Source: an uncultured Eggerthellaceae bacterium (GTDB lineage Bacteria > Actinomycetota > Coriobacteriia > Coriobacteriales > Eggerthellaceae). Taken from it: a stretch of DNA of 12,615 bases. The stretch spans positions 1-12,615 of the forward strand of contig CANRPV010000026.1 in the NCBI GenBank assembly GCA_947632575.1. The letters run 5' to 3'. Of this stretch, positions 1 through 6,694 are shown piece after piece (the first letter of the stretch is position 1; the number at the start of each line of letters is the position of its first letter). The notes under the pieces are model-generated. The model saw nothing but the letters and a program-made list of their open reading frames with translations, ran no database searches and was not told the origin of the DNA. The position numbers and the translations under genes are program-made.

Positions 1-90
1 ATCATCAACGACCACCTTGAGACATGTTTTCGTTATCAGGAACTCATCGATAGCACTGATGCTGTCATCAAGCGCCCGGATGACGAGTAG
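1..90 (+). CDS. C-terminal end of an unknown gene, possibly CsoR/RcnR-type metal-sensing repressor (partial)
   Basis: Frame 1 is open from the first base to a TAG at 88-90 and gives 29 residues that end in IKRPDDE. The fragment contains D-H-L-E-T-C, an HxxxC pair. In CsoR/RcnR-family repressors an HxxxC in the same local setting (for example DHAHHC in a CsoR) provides metal ligands at the start of the last helix. The remaining 21 residues are about as long as a short last helix of that family. The gene converges on the importer operon, whose last stop lies 39 bases away. That the frame is coding is likely from its codon choice. The family assignment rests on one short motif and is tentative; any small helical protein could end like this. 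Confidence 0.4.
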   Translation: MINDHLETCFRYQELIDSTDAVIKRPDDE

Positions 91-125
91 GCGAGTAGTC
101 GAGTAAGGCTCCTTGAGAATCCGGG
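75..125. repeat. Short tandem and inverted repeats between converging genes
   Basis: CGAGTAG/CGAGTAG/CGAGTAA occur at 84-90, 92-98 and 100-106, an 8-base period, and the first unit carries the stop codon of the upstream gene. CCCGGAT at 75-81 and its complement ATCCGGG at 119-125 flank the array as a 7-base inverted repeat with a 37-base loop. No T-run follows on either strand, so this is not a standard intrinsic terminator, although it lies where two converging transcripts must end. Confidence 0.45.
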
Positions 126-128
126 ATC

Positions 129-791
129 TTAGGCGAACTCGATAAGGTCAATGCGGCGAGTAGCGATGCGCTTGACCAGCGCGGAATCGTGGCTCACGAA
201 GATAAGACCAGCTTCCTGATCCTGAAGATAGCGCTCGATCACCTGCCAGAGCTGGGCGGTGCTATAGGCATCGAGCATCGTCGTGATCTCATCGGCTATG
301 AGAAATCTCGGGCGCGCGAGCAAAGCCCGAGCGATGCAAAATCGTTGTAACTCCCCGCCCGAAAGCTCATGCGGATAGCGGTGCAACCATCCAGGTCTTA
401 TGCCCACCGCCTCGATGAGCGCACGTACGGGCGAAGGCAGCCCTTCTCGACCGCTGCCTCCAAAAACCGTCATGGAACGCCATGGTTTCAGCGCCGCATC
501 CGCTTCGGCGAGTGAATCCCCAAGCCTCATGGAAGCATCAAGCACAGCTTGGGGATTTTGTCCGATCAGCTGCACCGGACAAAGACCGCGCTCGGGCAGG
601 GGCTGTCCATCCCATATCACCTGACCCCCATCAGGCTTCTCATAACCGGCAAGCAAGCGACAAAGCGTTGTCTTACCAAAACCCGAAGGTGCGATAAGCG
701 CTACCCGCTCGTGAGCATCGAAGGCGAGATCCAGATGAGAGAACAATGGCAGTCCACCGAAGCCGAACGTGAGATCGCGAGCCTCAAGCAT
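129..791 (-). CDS. ABC importer ATPase 2, NikE/DppF-like
   Basis: Cytoplasmic ATPase of a peptide/nickel-class ABC importer, 220 residues from the ATG at 789-791. I prefer this start over the upstream in-frame ATGs, which lie deep inside the previous gene. It begins with the family-typical MLEARDLTFGFG, has GAGGTGG just upstream, and overlaps the stop of ATPase 1 by 8 bases, which suggests coupled translation. Visible motifs are Walker A APSGFGKT (34-41), Q-loop Gln78, signature LSGGE (143-147), Walker B FLIADE (163-168) with catalytic Glu168, and switch His201 in VSHD. The Walker A has Ala-Pro where most relatives have G-x. The protein lacks the C-terminal oligopeptide-type extension, as NikE/DppF-like subunits often do. 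It is the last gene of the operon and would form a heterodimer with ATPase 1. The substrate is not shown by this subunit alone. Confidence 0.88.
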   Translation of the reverse strand: MLEARDLTFGFGGLPLFSHLDLAFDAHERVALIAPSGFGKTTLCRLLAGYEKPDGGQVIWDGQPLPERGLCPVQLIGQNPQAVLDASMRLGDSLAEADAALKPWRSMTVFGGSGREGLPSPVRALIEAVGIRPGWLHRYPHELSGGELQRFCIARALLARPRFLIADEITTMLDAYSTAQLWQVIERYLQDQEAGLIFVSHDSALVKRIATRRIDLIEFA

Positions 792-1725
792 CCTTGACCA
801 CCTCGAAACCATGCTCAGGCATCGCATGCCACAACGCTCGCGTAAACGGATCTTGAAGCTGATCAGGAGAGGTAAACGCCGCCGCGGAGGTCTCTTCGAC
901 GATGCGTCCCTCATGAAAAACCGCGACACGATCAGCCCACTGGAGTGCGAGGCTTAGATCATGAGTGATGAGAAGCACGGCACCCCCGCGATCAGCGACC
1001 CGTCGCAGCTCTGAGAGCAGCCGCGTCGCAAGATGCTCGTCAAGACCCGGAGTAGGTTCATCTGCGATCAGGAGTTCCGGCGCACGAAGAAGCGTGGCGA
1101 TCGCGATGACGCGTCGCGCCATGCCACCGGAAAGTTCGTGGGGGTAGAGTTTGAGCACCTCCGGTTCCAAGGCGAATCGTTCAAGTGCATCCTTAATAGC
1201 CTGGTCAGAATCAAATACATCAGAGTTTGTCCGTGTCCGGTTCGGATCAGGCCCCCCGCCTTGTTTTGCCGCAAAACGAAGATAATTTCCCACGGTCATC
1301 AAGGGGTCAAGACTTTGAAGGCTCTGCGGCATATAGCCGATCTTTCGCCGTCGAAGCTCAGCAAGATCCTGGACATCGCAGCGCTTACCGTCATACCAAA
1401 TTCGTCCACACACGCTCGCATTGGGTTCGTACCTGCCGACAATCGCATCGGCGAGCACGGATTTCCCTGCTCCAGACCCTCCCACAAGGGCCAGAAGCTC
1501 TCCGCGATGCACCGAAAGACTGACGTTCTTCAAGACATCCAGGTCAACCTTTGGTGCACGGAGATACCCGGGATAGTCGGGATCGTAAAGTCTGAAACTT
1601 ACCGAGAGGTTTTCCACAGACAGAAGATGATGTCCCTGTTCATGCCTTGAATTAGTAGCATGACGATGGTGATGGTGCATCTCCTCGGTGACATGGTGCA
1701 ATTGTTCGTGATCGGGGTTAGCCAT
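784..1725 (-). CDS. ABC importer ATPase 1, NikD/DppD-like, with His-rich N-terminus
   Basis: ATP-hydrolysing subunit of the same importer, 313 residues. The ATG at 1723-1725 lies 3 bases after the stop of permease 2 and is preceded by GAGGTGA. The first 33 residues carry 11 histidines, including a run of four at 17-20, before the ABC fold starts at about residue 34 (LLSVENLSVSFRL). Core motifs are Walker A GGSGAGKS (82-89), Q-loop Gln134, signature LSGGM (198-202), Walker B LLIADE (218-223) and switch His255 in ITHD. The tail DPFTRALWHAMP (292-303) resembles the HPYTRAL element of oligopeptide/nickel ATPases, cut short after it. The His-rich leader is not part of the ABC fold and looks like a metal-binding or metal-buffering segment, as known from HypB and other nickel proteins. 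This is inference, but it supports nickel or cobalt as substrate. Confidence 0.9.
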   Translation of the reverse strand: MANPDHEQLHHVTEEMHHHHRHATNSRHEQGHHLLSVENLSVSFRLYDPDYPGYLRAPKVDLDVLKNVSLSVHRGELLALVGGSGAGKSVLADAIVGRYEPNASVCGRIWYDGKRCDVQDLAELRRRKIGYMPQSLQSLDPLMTVGNYLRFAAKQGGGPDPNRTRTNSDVFDSDQAIKDALERFALEPEVLKLYPHELSGGMARRVIAIATLLRAPELLIADEPTPGLDEHLATRLLSELRRVADRGGAVLLITHDLSLALQWADRVAVFHEGRIVEETSAAAFTSPDQLQDPFTRALWHAMPEHGFEVVKDA

Positions 1726-1728
1726 GAC

Positions 1729-2682
1729 TCACCTCTGCGAACTATGGGGGTCGACAAGTATGCGCAGGCTGGCTCCCAAACCATAGAACAGCGCCACCAC
1801 GCCGACGAGAATAAGCCCCGGGAAAACCGCGAGCCACCAATCGCCGATCGCCAAAAAACCCATCGCCTCGGAGAGAATGCCACCGATGGACGGGATATCG
1901 GGCGGCAGGCCAAAGCCCAAAAACGTCACCGAAGCCTCATGAAGCACCGCGTGAGGGAAGGTCAAGACGGTCCCCACGAAAAGCTGGGGCTGCAGCGCTG
2001 GCAAAAAGTGCTTACGCGCGATCATAAAGCGACTTTGCCCCAACTTCATCGCCACCGCTACCGCTCCTGAGGTGCGCATTTGCAAAAGCTCCGCCCTCAA
2101 TACGCGCGTCAGAGAAGGCCAATGGGTTAGGGCGATGCCAGCGGCCACGCCAACAATCCCCTTCCCCAGCGCATAGGAGATCAGGATCAGCAAAACAAGG
2201 TGGGGAACACCAAGCAGAAGATCGATCAGCCACGAGACCACGCCATCCGCATGACGGCCTCCCCACGCCGCAATAAGAGACAACACGAGGGCGATCACCG
2301 AGGAGCAAAGGGTGGCCAGCAGCCCGACACCGACGCTCGTGGAAAGCCCCGCCAAAGTTCGAAGCAGCATGTCCCGACCAAGCCAATCGGTGCCAAACCA
2401 ATGCGCCGGCGAGGGGGCGAGGTTGCGCGCCGCGAAATCAGGCCTCATCGCGTCTTGCGAACAGCAAATGCCGATGATCATAAGGGCACCGAGAAGAGCC
2501 GCCGACACGATAGCGAGCGCCAACGCCGCTTTGCGCATGGAGAGCCGAGACGATGAGGGTCTCTGGAAAACCGTGAGATCAGAGATGAGATCGGCGGCGG
2601 GATCGGCGATGGCTGCGGTTGCGGCAGTAGCTCCGGCTGCGGCTGTAGCTGCGACTGTGGCGTTGGCTGTGGGATCTTTCAT
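1729..2682 (-). CDS. ABC importer permease 2, NikC/DppC-like
   Basis: Inner-membrane permease, 317 residues from the ATG at 2680-2682. That ATG overlaps the TGA of permease 1 as ATGA and has GGGGGAG upstream, so I prefer it to an in-frame ATG at 2730 that lies inside permease 1. Residues of about 4-35 are an Ala/Thr-rich low-complexity leader coded by imperfect GCTGCGGCTGTAG-like repeats. A first membrane segment follows (ALALAIVSAALLGALMIIG), then HWFGTDWLGRDMLLRTLAG, the family hallmark of DppC/NikC proteins. Further hydrophobic helices follow, with a cytoplasmic coupling loop (AMKLGQSRFMIARKHFLPALQP) corresponding to the EAA motif that contacts the ATPases, and ASVTFLGFGLPPDIPSIGGIL near the end. 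It pairs with permease 1. The family is clear; whether nickel or peptide is carried cannot be read from this subunit. Confidence 0.9.
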   Translation of the reverse strand: MKDPTANATVAATAAAGATAATAAIADPAADLISDLTVFQRPSSSRLSMRKAALALAIVSAALLGALMIIGICCSQDAMRPDFAARNLAPSPAHWFGTDWLGRDMLLRTLAGLSTSVGVGLLATLCSSVIALVLSLIAAWGGRHADGVVSWLIDLLLGVPHLVLLILISYALGKGIVGVAAGIALTHWPSLTRVLRAELLQMRTSGAVAVAMKLGQSRFMIARKHFLPALQPQLFVGTVLTFPHAVLHEASVTFLGFGLPPDIPSIGGILSEAMGFLAIGDWWLAVFPGLILVGVVALFYGLGASLRILVDPHSSQR

Positions 2683-3693
2683 GCGTCGATCTCCCCCGAA
2701 AACGTCGGTACCGGCCGCTGCTTTTTCCAACTTCCGCGCAGGCGAGGATCGACAATGCCATAAAGGATGTTCGCGACGAAATTTCCCGCGAAGACCACCG
2801 CGGCCGAGATGAGCGCGATAGCCGCCAACAGCTCCACATCGCCTCCAAGACCCGCGGTCACAGCCGCCTGACCTAATCCAGGGTAGGAAAACACGGTCTC
2901 CACCAGCACCGATCCGCTAAAGATCTCCGCCACTTGAGCGAATTGAAGTGAGATCGCGGGAAGAAGCGCGTTTCGCACAAGATGGCGTCGAAGGATCTCG
3001 CTCGTGCTTTCGCCCGAGATTTGCGCGGCGCGCACATAGTCGCTCTCGAGGATGTCGATGACTTTTTCCCTCGTGTGCAGGGCAACATTGGCCACACCCA
3101 CGAGCGAAAGCGTGATGGCGGGAAGCGCCATATGATGGAGCGCTTGCCCAAGCGTCGCGTCGGAGGCGGCAACGCCGATGGGCGTCGCGAAACCGATCGG
3201 AAACCAGTGGAGGTTGACCGCGAAAAGCAGCAGGAAGATCAGAGCCACCCAGAAAGTCGGCGTGGAGGACAGGATGAAACAGTAGATTTGCACGATCAAT
3301 CCATTTGCCGCGAAAGAGTCCCGCGGCGATGCCGAGGCCGAAACCGATGACGCCACTTGCGACCCAAGCGATGGCCGCAAGCAGTAATGAGTTCGCCAAG
3401 CGCTCACCGATGATGCGCGCCACCGGCGCGTTATAGCGAAGCGACTCTCCAAGATCCCCCTGCAGCAGACCCTGAAGCCAACCGCCATAGCGCTCCCACA
3501 AAGGCAAATCGCTTCCCCAGTAGTCACGCAGCTGCGCTATTTTCTCCGGCGACATCTGCATCAGCGCCGCCTGACCATAATTAGCCTGGAGCGGATCTAT
3601 AGGCGAGACGCTCACCAAGAAAAACACGACGAAGCTGACCGCCAAAAGCAGGAGAGCACATCGCCCAAGGGAGCGGAGAACATAACTCAGCAT
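2679..3693 (-). pseudogene. ABC importer permease 1, NikB/DppB-like, interrupted by a frameshift
   Basis: The N-terminal part starts at the ATG at 3691-3693 (MLSYVLRSLGRCALLLLAVS) and contains GDLGESLRYNAPVARIIGERL, the conserved DppB/NikB periplasmic-loop and second-helix region. It runs to GKWIDR at about 3292, where the family similarity leaves this frame. It resumes in the frame one base later with QIYCFILSSTPTFWVALIF, then the EAA loop around SDYVRAAQISGESTSEILRRHLVRNALLP, and a normal C-terminus ending in a TGA that overlaps permease 2. Joined, the two parts make about 337 residues, the usual family length, with no other stop. In related permeases I recall about 13 residues between the Asp of this segment and the Pro of PTFW; the naive join leaves 11, so a few bases are probably missing near 3288-3297. 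Either the gene is recently broken or the base sequence is wrong here. No strong ribosome site precedes the ATG. Confidence 0.8.
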
Positions 3694-3782
3694 GATTTTT
3701 GTCGTCTCATGAAAACGTCTACGCCGCAGTAATCCCCTATATCTTCCACAGCTTTCACCACCAGGTACGATTCCTCGGTCAC

Positions 3783-5537
3783 CTATGACTCCCAATGCCA
3801 CTGGTCGACGTTGTTGACGATCGACCATCCATGGCCATGGGGATGGGGCTTTTGAGGAGCCACGTAAAGACCATCCCGCTGGTAGTAAAGGTGATTCACG
3901 TTGGCGATCCACACCCAAGTCGCCGCGGCATCGGGCGCGATGCTTGTTTGGGATTGCCACCAATAGACATAGGAATCTTGGACAGTTGGTTGGGCGAGAG
4001 CCTGCTTCATCGCATCGTCGACTTGCGTCGAATCGTAGCAGGGAAAATTACCCCATCCGCTTGAGTAATAAAGGTTGTAGAGCTCACTTGGCGAGTTTGA
4101 CCCCCATCCCCAAAGGACGGGATCGCTGAACTCGTGGGGATAAATCTCTTCGAACGACGCTCCCTGAACTGTGACCTTTATGCCAAGGGGTTCCATCGAC
4201 TGGGCAAAGGCGTTCGCGAAAGCCTGACGTACCGTGTCACCCGCGGTGTACCAAAGGGTCACTTCCGCGCGCACACCATCTTTGACGCGCACTCCATCGT
4301 CGCCCGGTATCCAACCCGCCGCGTCGAGAATCTCCTTCGCCTTATCCTGGCTATAGTCGCATTTCATAGCAGGAGAGATCCAAGGCATGCCATCGCTCAC
4401 GCTAAAGGCGGGAGTGCCATAACCCTCCAAGACCATATCTACCGCCGCGCCACGATCGAGGCCGTAATTCATTGCCTGACGGATGGCGACGTCGCTTGTC
4501 ACCGCGTTACCCACTGGATAGCTGCCCCCATCACCCTCTTTATCGAGGCTTCCGACTGGCTGCGTCGGCAGAGAGATGCCGCGAGAATCAACCGAGGCGC
4601 AATCAAGCAGGCTATAGTTCGGAATTTGCAGATTAGCCCGGATGGCCGACGTGTAAGCGACGTCCACTTCTCCGGCTTGAGCGGCCGCCTGGGAGGCATC
4701 CTCCTCCATAAAGACCACGACCACCCGCTTCATCTGGGGCGCATCCCCGTAATAGTCGGGGTTCGCCACAAGTATCACCTGCTGGCCACGGTCCCATGAC
4801 TCAAGCATATAGCGACCGCTGCCAATGGGGTGAGTTCCATAATCAGGGCCGTAGGCGTGTTCGGGAACGATGCCAACAACCGCCAGCGTATAGAGAAGCG
4901 CGTTATAGGGCTCACTCAGATGGATTTCCACGGTTATGTCGTCTTTCGCGACGGCTTCATCAACCATGGTCAAGTCGACTTCGGAACCTTCAGCATCGCG
5001 AATTGTATTGATAGTGAAGGCGACATCGCTTGCGGTGAGGGGTTCCCCATCGGTGAACTTCACATCATCGCGAATAATAAACGTCCATGCCAGACCATCA
5101 TCGCTCGCATAATAGGAGGTCGCAAGATCGTTGACGAAATTAAGGTCGGCATCGGTGGTGATTAGCGTGGATTGAATGAGCGGCTCATGGACATGCTCCC
5201 CGTCACCCCAGCCGTGCACCGGATCAAAGCCGGCTGCAGGTTCGGCTTCAGGGCTCATCGACACAATCACCTGGTCCGCTTGCTGTTCGTCGGACGTGGA
5301 CCCTGCGTTGCTGGCCGAACCCTGCGCTCCTGATCCGCAAGAGGAAAGCAAGCCCATCGAGATAATGCCCACGATTAGAAGGGCGATAATCACCAGGCAC
5401 CAATACCAGGAAGCATGCTTTGAAGCTGGATGCACGCAGACTGCCTGCATATGAACACTATGCGGATGGCCTGTATGCGCATTATTATCTCTTGAAGGTG
5501 CCACCAAGCTTGTGTCTGAGTCGCGATAGGATCCCAT
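3783..5537 (-). CDS. Lipoprotein solute-binding protein (family 5, nickel/peptide class), first gene of the importer operon
   Basis: Extracellular substrate-binding protein of the importer, 584 residues. The ATG at 5535-5537 follows an excellent ribosome site (AGGAGGGG). A hydrophobic stretch at 47-66 ends in the lipobox L-S-S-C with lipid-accepting Cys67. The signal region is unusual: 46 residues precede the hydrophobic core, with His at 21, 24, 26, 29, 36 and 41. A later start at Met30 would give a normal leader but has no ribosome site. The mature part has family-5 landmarks: FDPVHGWGDGEHVHEPLIQSTL near the beginning, DDVKFTDGEPLTASDVAFT, HPIGSGRYMLESW and a C-terminal domain with ALAQPTVQDSYVYWW. 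It ends with HPHGHGWS (565-572) and a late His581, possible metal ligands. The next gene starts 89 bases downstream. I favour nickel or a metal chelate because of the operator upstream and the His clusters; a peptide substrate is the alternative. Confidence 0.88.
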   Translation of the reverse strand: MGSYRDSDTSLVAPSRDNNAHTGHPHSVHMQAVCVHPASKHASWYWCLVIIALLIVGIISMGLLSSCGSGAQGSASNAGSTSDEQQADQVIVSMSPEAEPAAGFDPVHGWGDGEHVHEPLIQSTLITTDADLNFVNDLATSYYASDDGLAWTFIIRDDVKFTDGEPLTASDVAFTINTIRDAEGSEVDLTMVDEAVAKDDITVEIHLSEPYNALLYTLAVVGIVPEHAYGPDYGTHPIGSGRYMLESWDRGQQVILVANPDYYGDAPQMKRVVVVFMEEDASQAAAQAGEVDVAYTSAIRANLQIPNYSLLDCASVDSRGISLPTQPVGSLDKEGDGGSYPVGNAVTSDVAIRQAMNYGLDRGAAVDMVLEGYGTPAFSVSDGMPWISPAMKCDYSQDKAKEILDAAGWIPGDDGVRVKDGVRAEVTLWYTAGDTVRQAFANAFAQSMEPLGIKVTVQGASFEEIYPHEFSDPVLWGWGSNSPSELYNLYYSSGWGNFPCYDSTQVDDAMKQALAQPTVQDSYVYWWQSQTSIAPDAAATWVWIANVNHLYYQRDGLYVAPQKPHPHGHGWSIVNNVDQWHWES

Positions 5538-5575
5538 GTCCCCTCCTGTTTGAAATCCTAAACCCGTTGTTGGTG

Positions 5576-5599
5576 ATTGTTACTGTTACTAATTGTTAC
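5576..5599. repeat. TGTTAC direct-repeat cluster next to the operator
   Basis: TGTTAC occurs at 5578-5583, 5584-5589 and 5594-5599, and ATTGTTAC is exact at 5576-5583 and 5592-5599. The last copy is one arm of the palindrome at 5594-5619; the other two have no partner at 13-base spacing. Such arrays can add binding sites for the same regulator. Confidence 0.6.
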
Positions 5600-5619
5600 G
5601 AATTTCTAAATGGTAACAC
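5594..5619 (-). promoter_or_regulatory. NikR-type operator upstream of the importer operon
   Basis: Read on the minus strand, GTGTTAC, 13 bases, GTAACAA. As I recall it, the NikR recognition sequence described for Geobacter/Desulfovibrio relatives is GTGTTAC-N13/14-GTAACAC; this site matches 13 of its 14 defined bases. Two further GTAACA half-sites (minus strand) lie at 5584-5589 and 5578-5583, between the palindrome and the first gene. The palindrome ends 57 bases before the binding-protein ATG, a suitable place to block transcription when nickel is plentiful. I could not assign convincing -35/-10 boxes. No NikR gene is in the window. Confidence 0.6.
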
Positions 5620-5724
5620 GTTTGAGGTAGATAGTTCGCCTTATCCATCATGCCATTTCGTGAGCTGTTATGAAAAAGTCTTGTTTTGGTACCATAATTG
5701 AGCGACAGAAAAGTAAGTCAAATG

Positions 5725-5754
5725 ATGTGTCGCTGAGACTCCTGACACGTTTTT
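5725..5754 (+). terminator. Hairpin with T-run in the fic leader (possible attenuator)
   Basis: GTGTC at 5727-5731 pairs with GACAC at 5744-5748. The stem extends by a T-G wobble and an A-T pair to 5725/5750, with a 12-base loop, and runs straight into TTTTT then CTCTCT. This has the form of a weak intrinsic terminator. It lies about 20 bases before the fic start, with no plus-strand gene upstream, so it would act on the fic transcript's own leader. Confidence 0.4.
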
Positions 5755-5774
5755 CTCTCTGCGCCTAAGGGTGG

Positions 5775-6674
5775 GTGAAGATCGCTATGACAGCGGATGC
5801 ATCAGATACTCATGAATACGAACCTGCTTCGGAACACAATTCTGAAGCAGTCCGTCGGCATTATTGGGCAGTCGCCATTGGACTGCAACAGGTTGATGGT
5901 CTTGAGGTTTCCAACTACGTAAAGGAATCAGCGGATACCTATATTCAAGGCAAGTGTAGCCTTAAGGAAACGGGCGACCTTATTCGGAAGTATCACAGGA
6001 TCTCCCACGACAATACTCATTTACAAGCAGACCTGGTCAGCCAGCGAATTGCGGAAATGCTTGAAAGCGGAGCGTTTCTTTTGTCGCCCGACTTTCTCAT
6101 CGAAATTCATCGCTATCTTTTCCAGGATCTTGATCAGGAGATATTCCATCCTGGCGAATTCAACAGAGCTAGGATGGTCAAACAAGAAGATATCCTCAAT
6201 GGCGACAGCGTTTTGTACGCTGACCCATCTACTTATAACATGGCATTGAATTTTGTTTTCTCGGACGAGCAGACAAAGGCCTATACAACCCTCCGAGGGG
6301 AAGAGTTGGCAAGTTTTTGCCAGATGATATCTTTCCTCTGGCAGATTCATCCTTTTTATGAGGGAAACACCCGTACTGTTGCCGTTTTTTCTGAGCTCTA
6401 TTTAAACTACCTTGGCTTTTCTGCAACCAATGAGCCTTTTGCAGCTCATTCGCGCTATTTCCGCGACTCGCTTGTCAGGGCGACTTACAGGAATGCGCAA
6501 GCTAACATCCTCCCCGAGAGAACCTTTCTCATTGAGTTCTACGAGAACGTCTTGGGTTATGCCGCTCATCCTCTGGATCACGAGGCTTTAGTCTGCTCCC
6601 GCTTGTTTGATAACCCTCACCTACTCCGAAACGTGAGTCCAGATGAGGCGCTTGTTCCCGCGAAAAGAGACTAA
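5775..6674 (+). CDS. Fic-family protein (AMP-transferase fold) with N-terminal antitoxin-like helices
   Basis: Fic enzymes attach AMP or related groups to hydroxyls of target proteins; many are toxins or housekeeping regulators. This 299-residue protein has the full catalytic motif HPFYEGNTRT (192-201), with catalytic His192 and phosphate-binding Gly197, Asn198 and Arg200, so it should be active. The flap segment, FHPGEFNRARM, lies at 124-134. Residues of about 29-74 (HYWAVAIGLQQVDGLEVS, then YIQGKCSLKETGDLIRKY) resemble a VbhA-like inhibitory segment fused to the enzyme, but the inhibitory signature (S/T)xxxE(G/N) reads LQQVDG (37-42). Start: GTG at 5775, with AAGGG a few bases before; an ATG at 5787 is the alternative. 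It diverges from the importer operon and converges on adenine deaminase. GC is lower than in its neighbours (47-52% in two sampled 60-base stretches against 58% in the flavoprotein gene), which suggests acquisition. The target is unknown. Confidence 0.88.
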   Translation: MKIAMTADASDTHEYEPASEHNSEAVRRHYWAVAIGLQQVDGLEVSNYVKESADTYIQGKCSLKETGDLIRKYHRISHDNTHLQADLVSQRIAEMLESGAFLLSPDFLIEIHRYLFQDLDQEIFHPGEFNRARMVKQEDILNGDSVLYADPSTYNMALNFVFSDEQTKAYTTLRGEELASFCQMISFLWQIHPFYEGNTRTVAVFSELYLNYLGFSATNEPFAAHSRYFRDSLVRATYRNAQANILPERTFLIEFYENVLGYAAHPLDHEALVCSRLFDNPHLLRNVSPDEALVPAKRD

Positions 6675-6694
6675 AGCCCCGATCAAAAGCTTTG

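Noticed and set aside
2683..2730. Upstream start of permease 2 adding 16 residues
   Set aside because: It would lie deep inside permease 1, while the ATG at 2682 has a GGGGGAG site and an ATGA overlap typical of coupled genes.
4134..4799. A 221-codon plus-strand frame opposite the binding protein gene
   Set aside because: Antisense shadow of a well-supported gene; no ribosome site or family resemblance.
5420..5701. 93-codon plus-strand frame across the importer promoter region
   Set aside because: Overlaps the start of the binding protein and the operator, with no ribosome site and no recognisable protein.
6675..6694. Bidirectional terminator between fic and ade
   Set aside because: Only a 5-base AAAGC/GCTTT stem with a 12-base loop and no T-run; not convincing.
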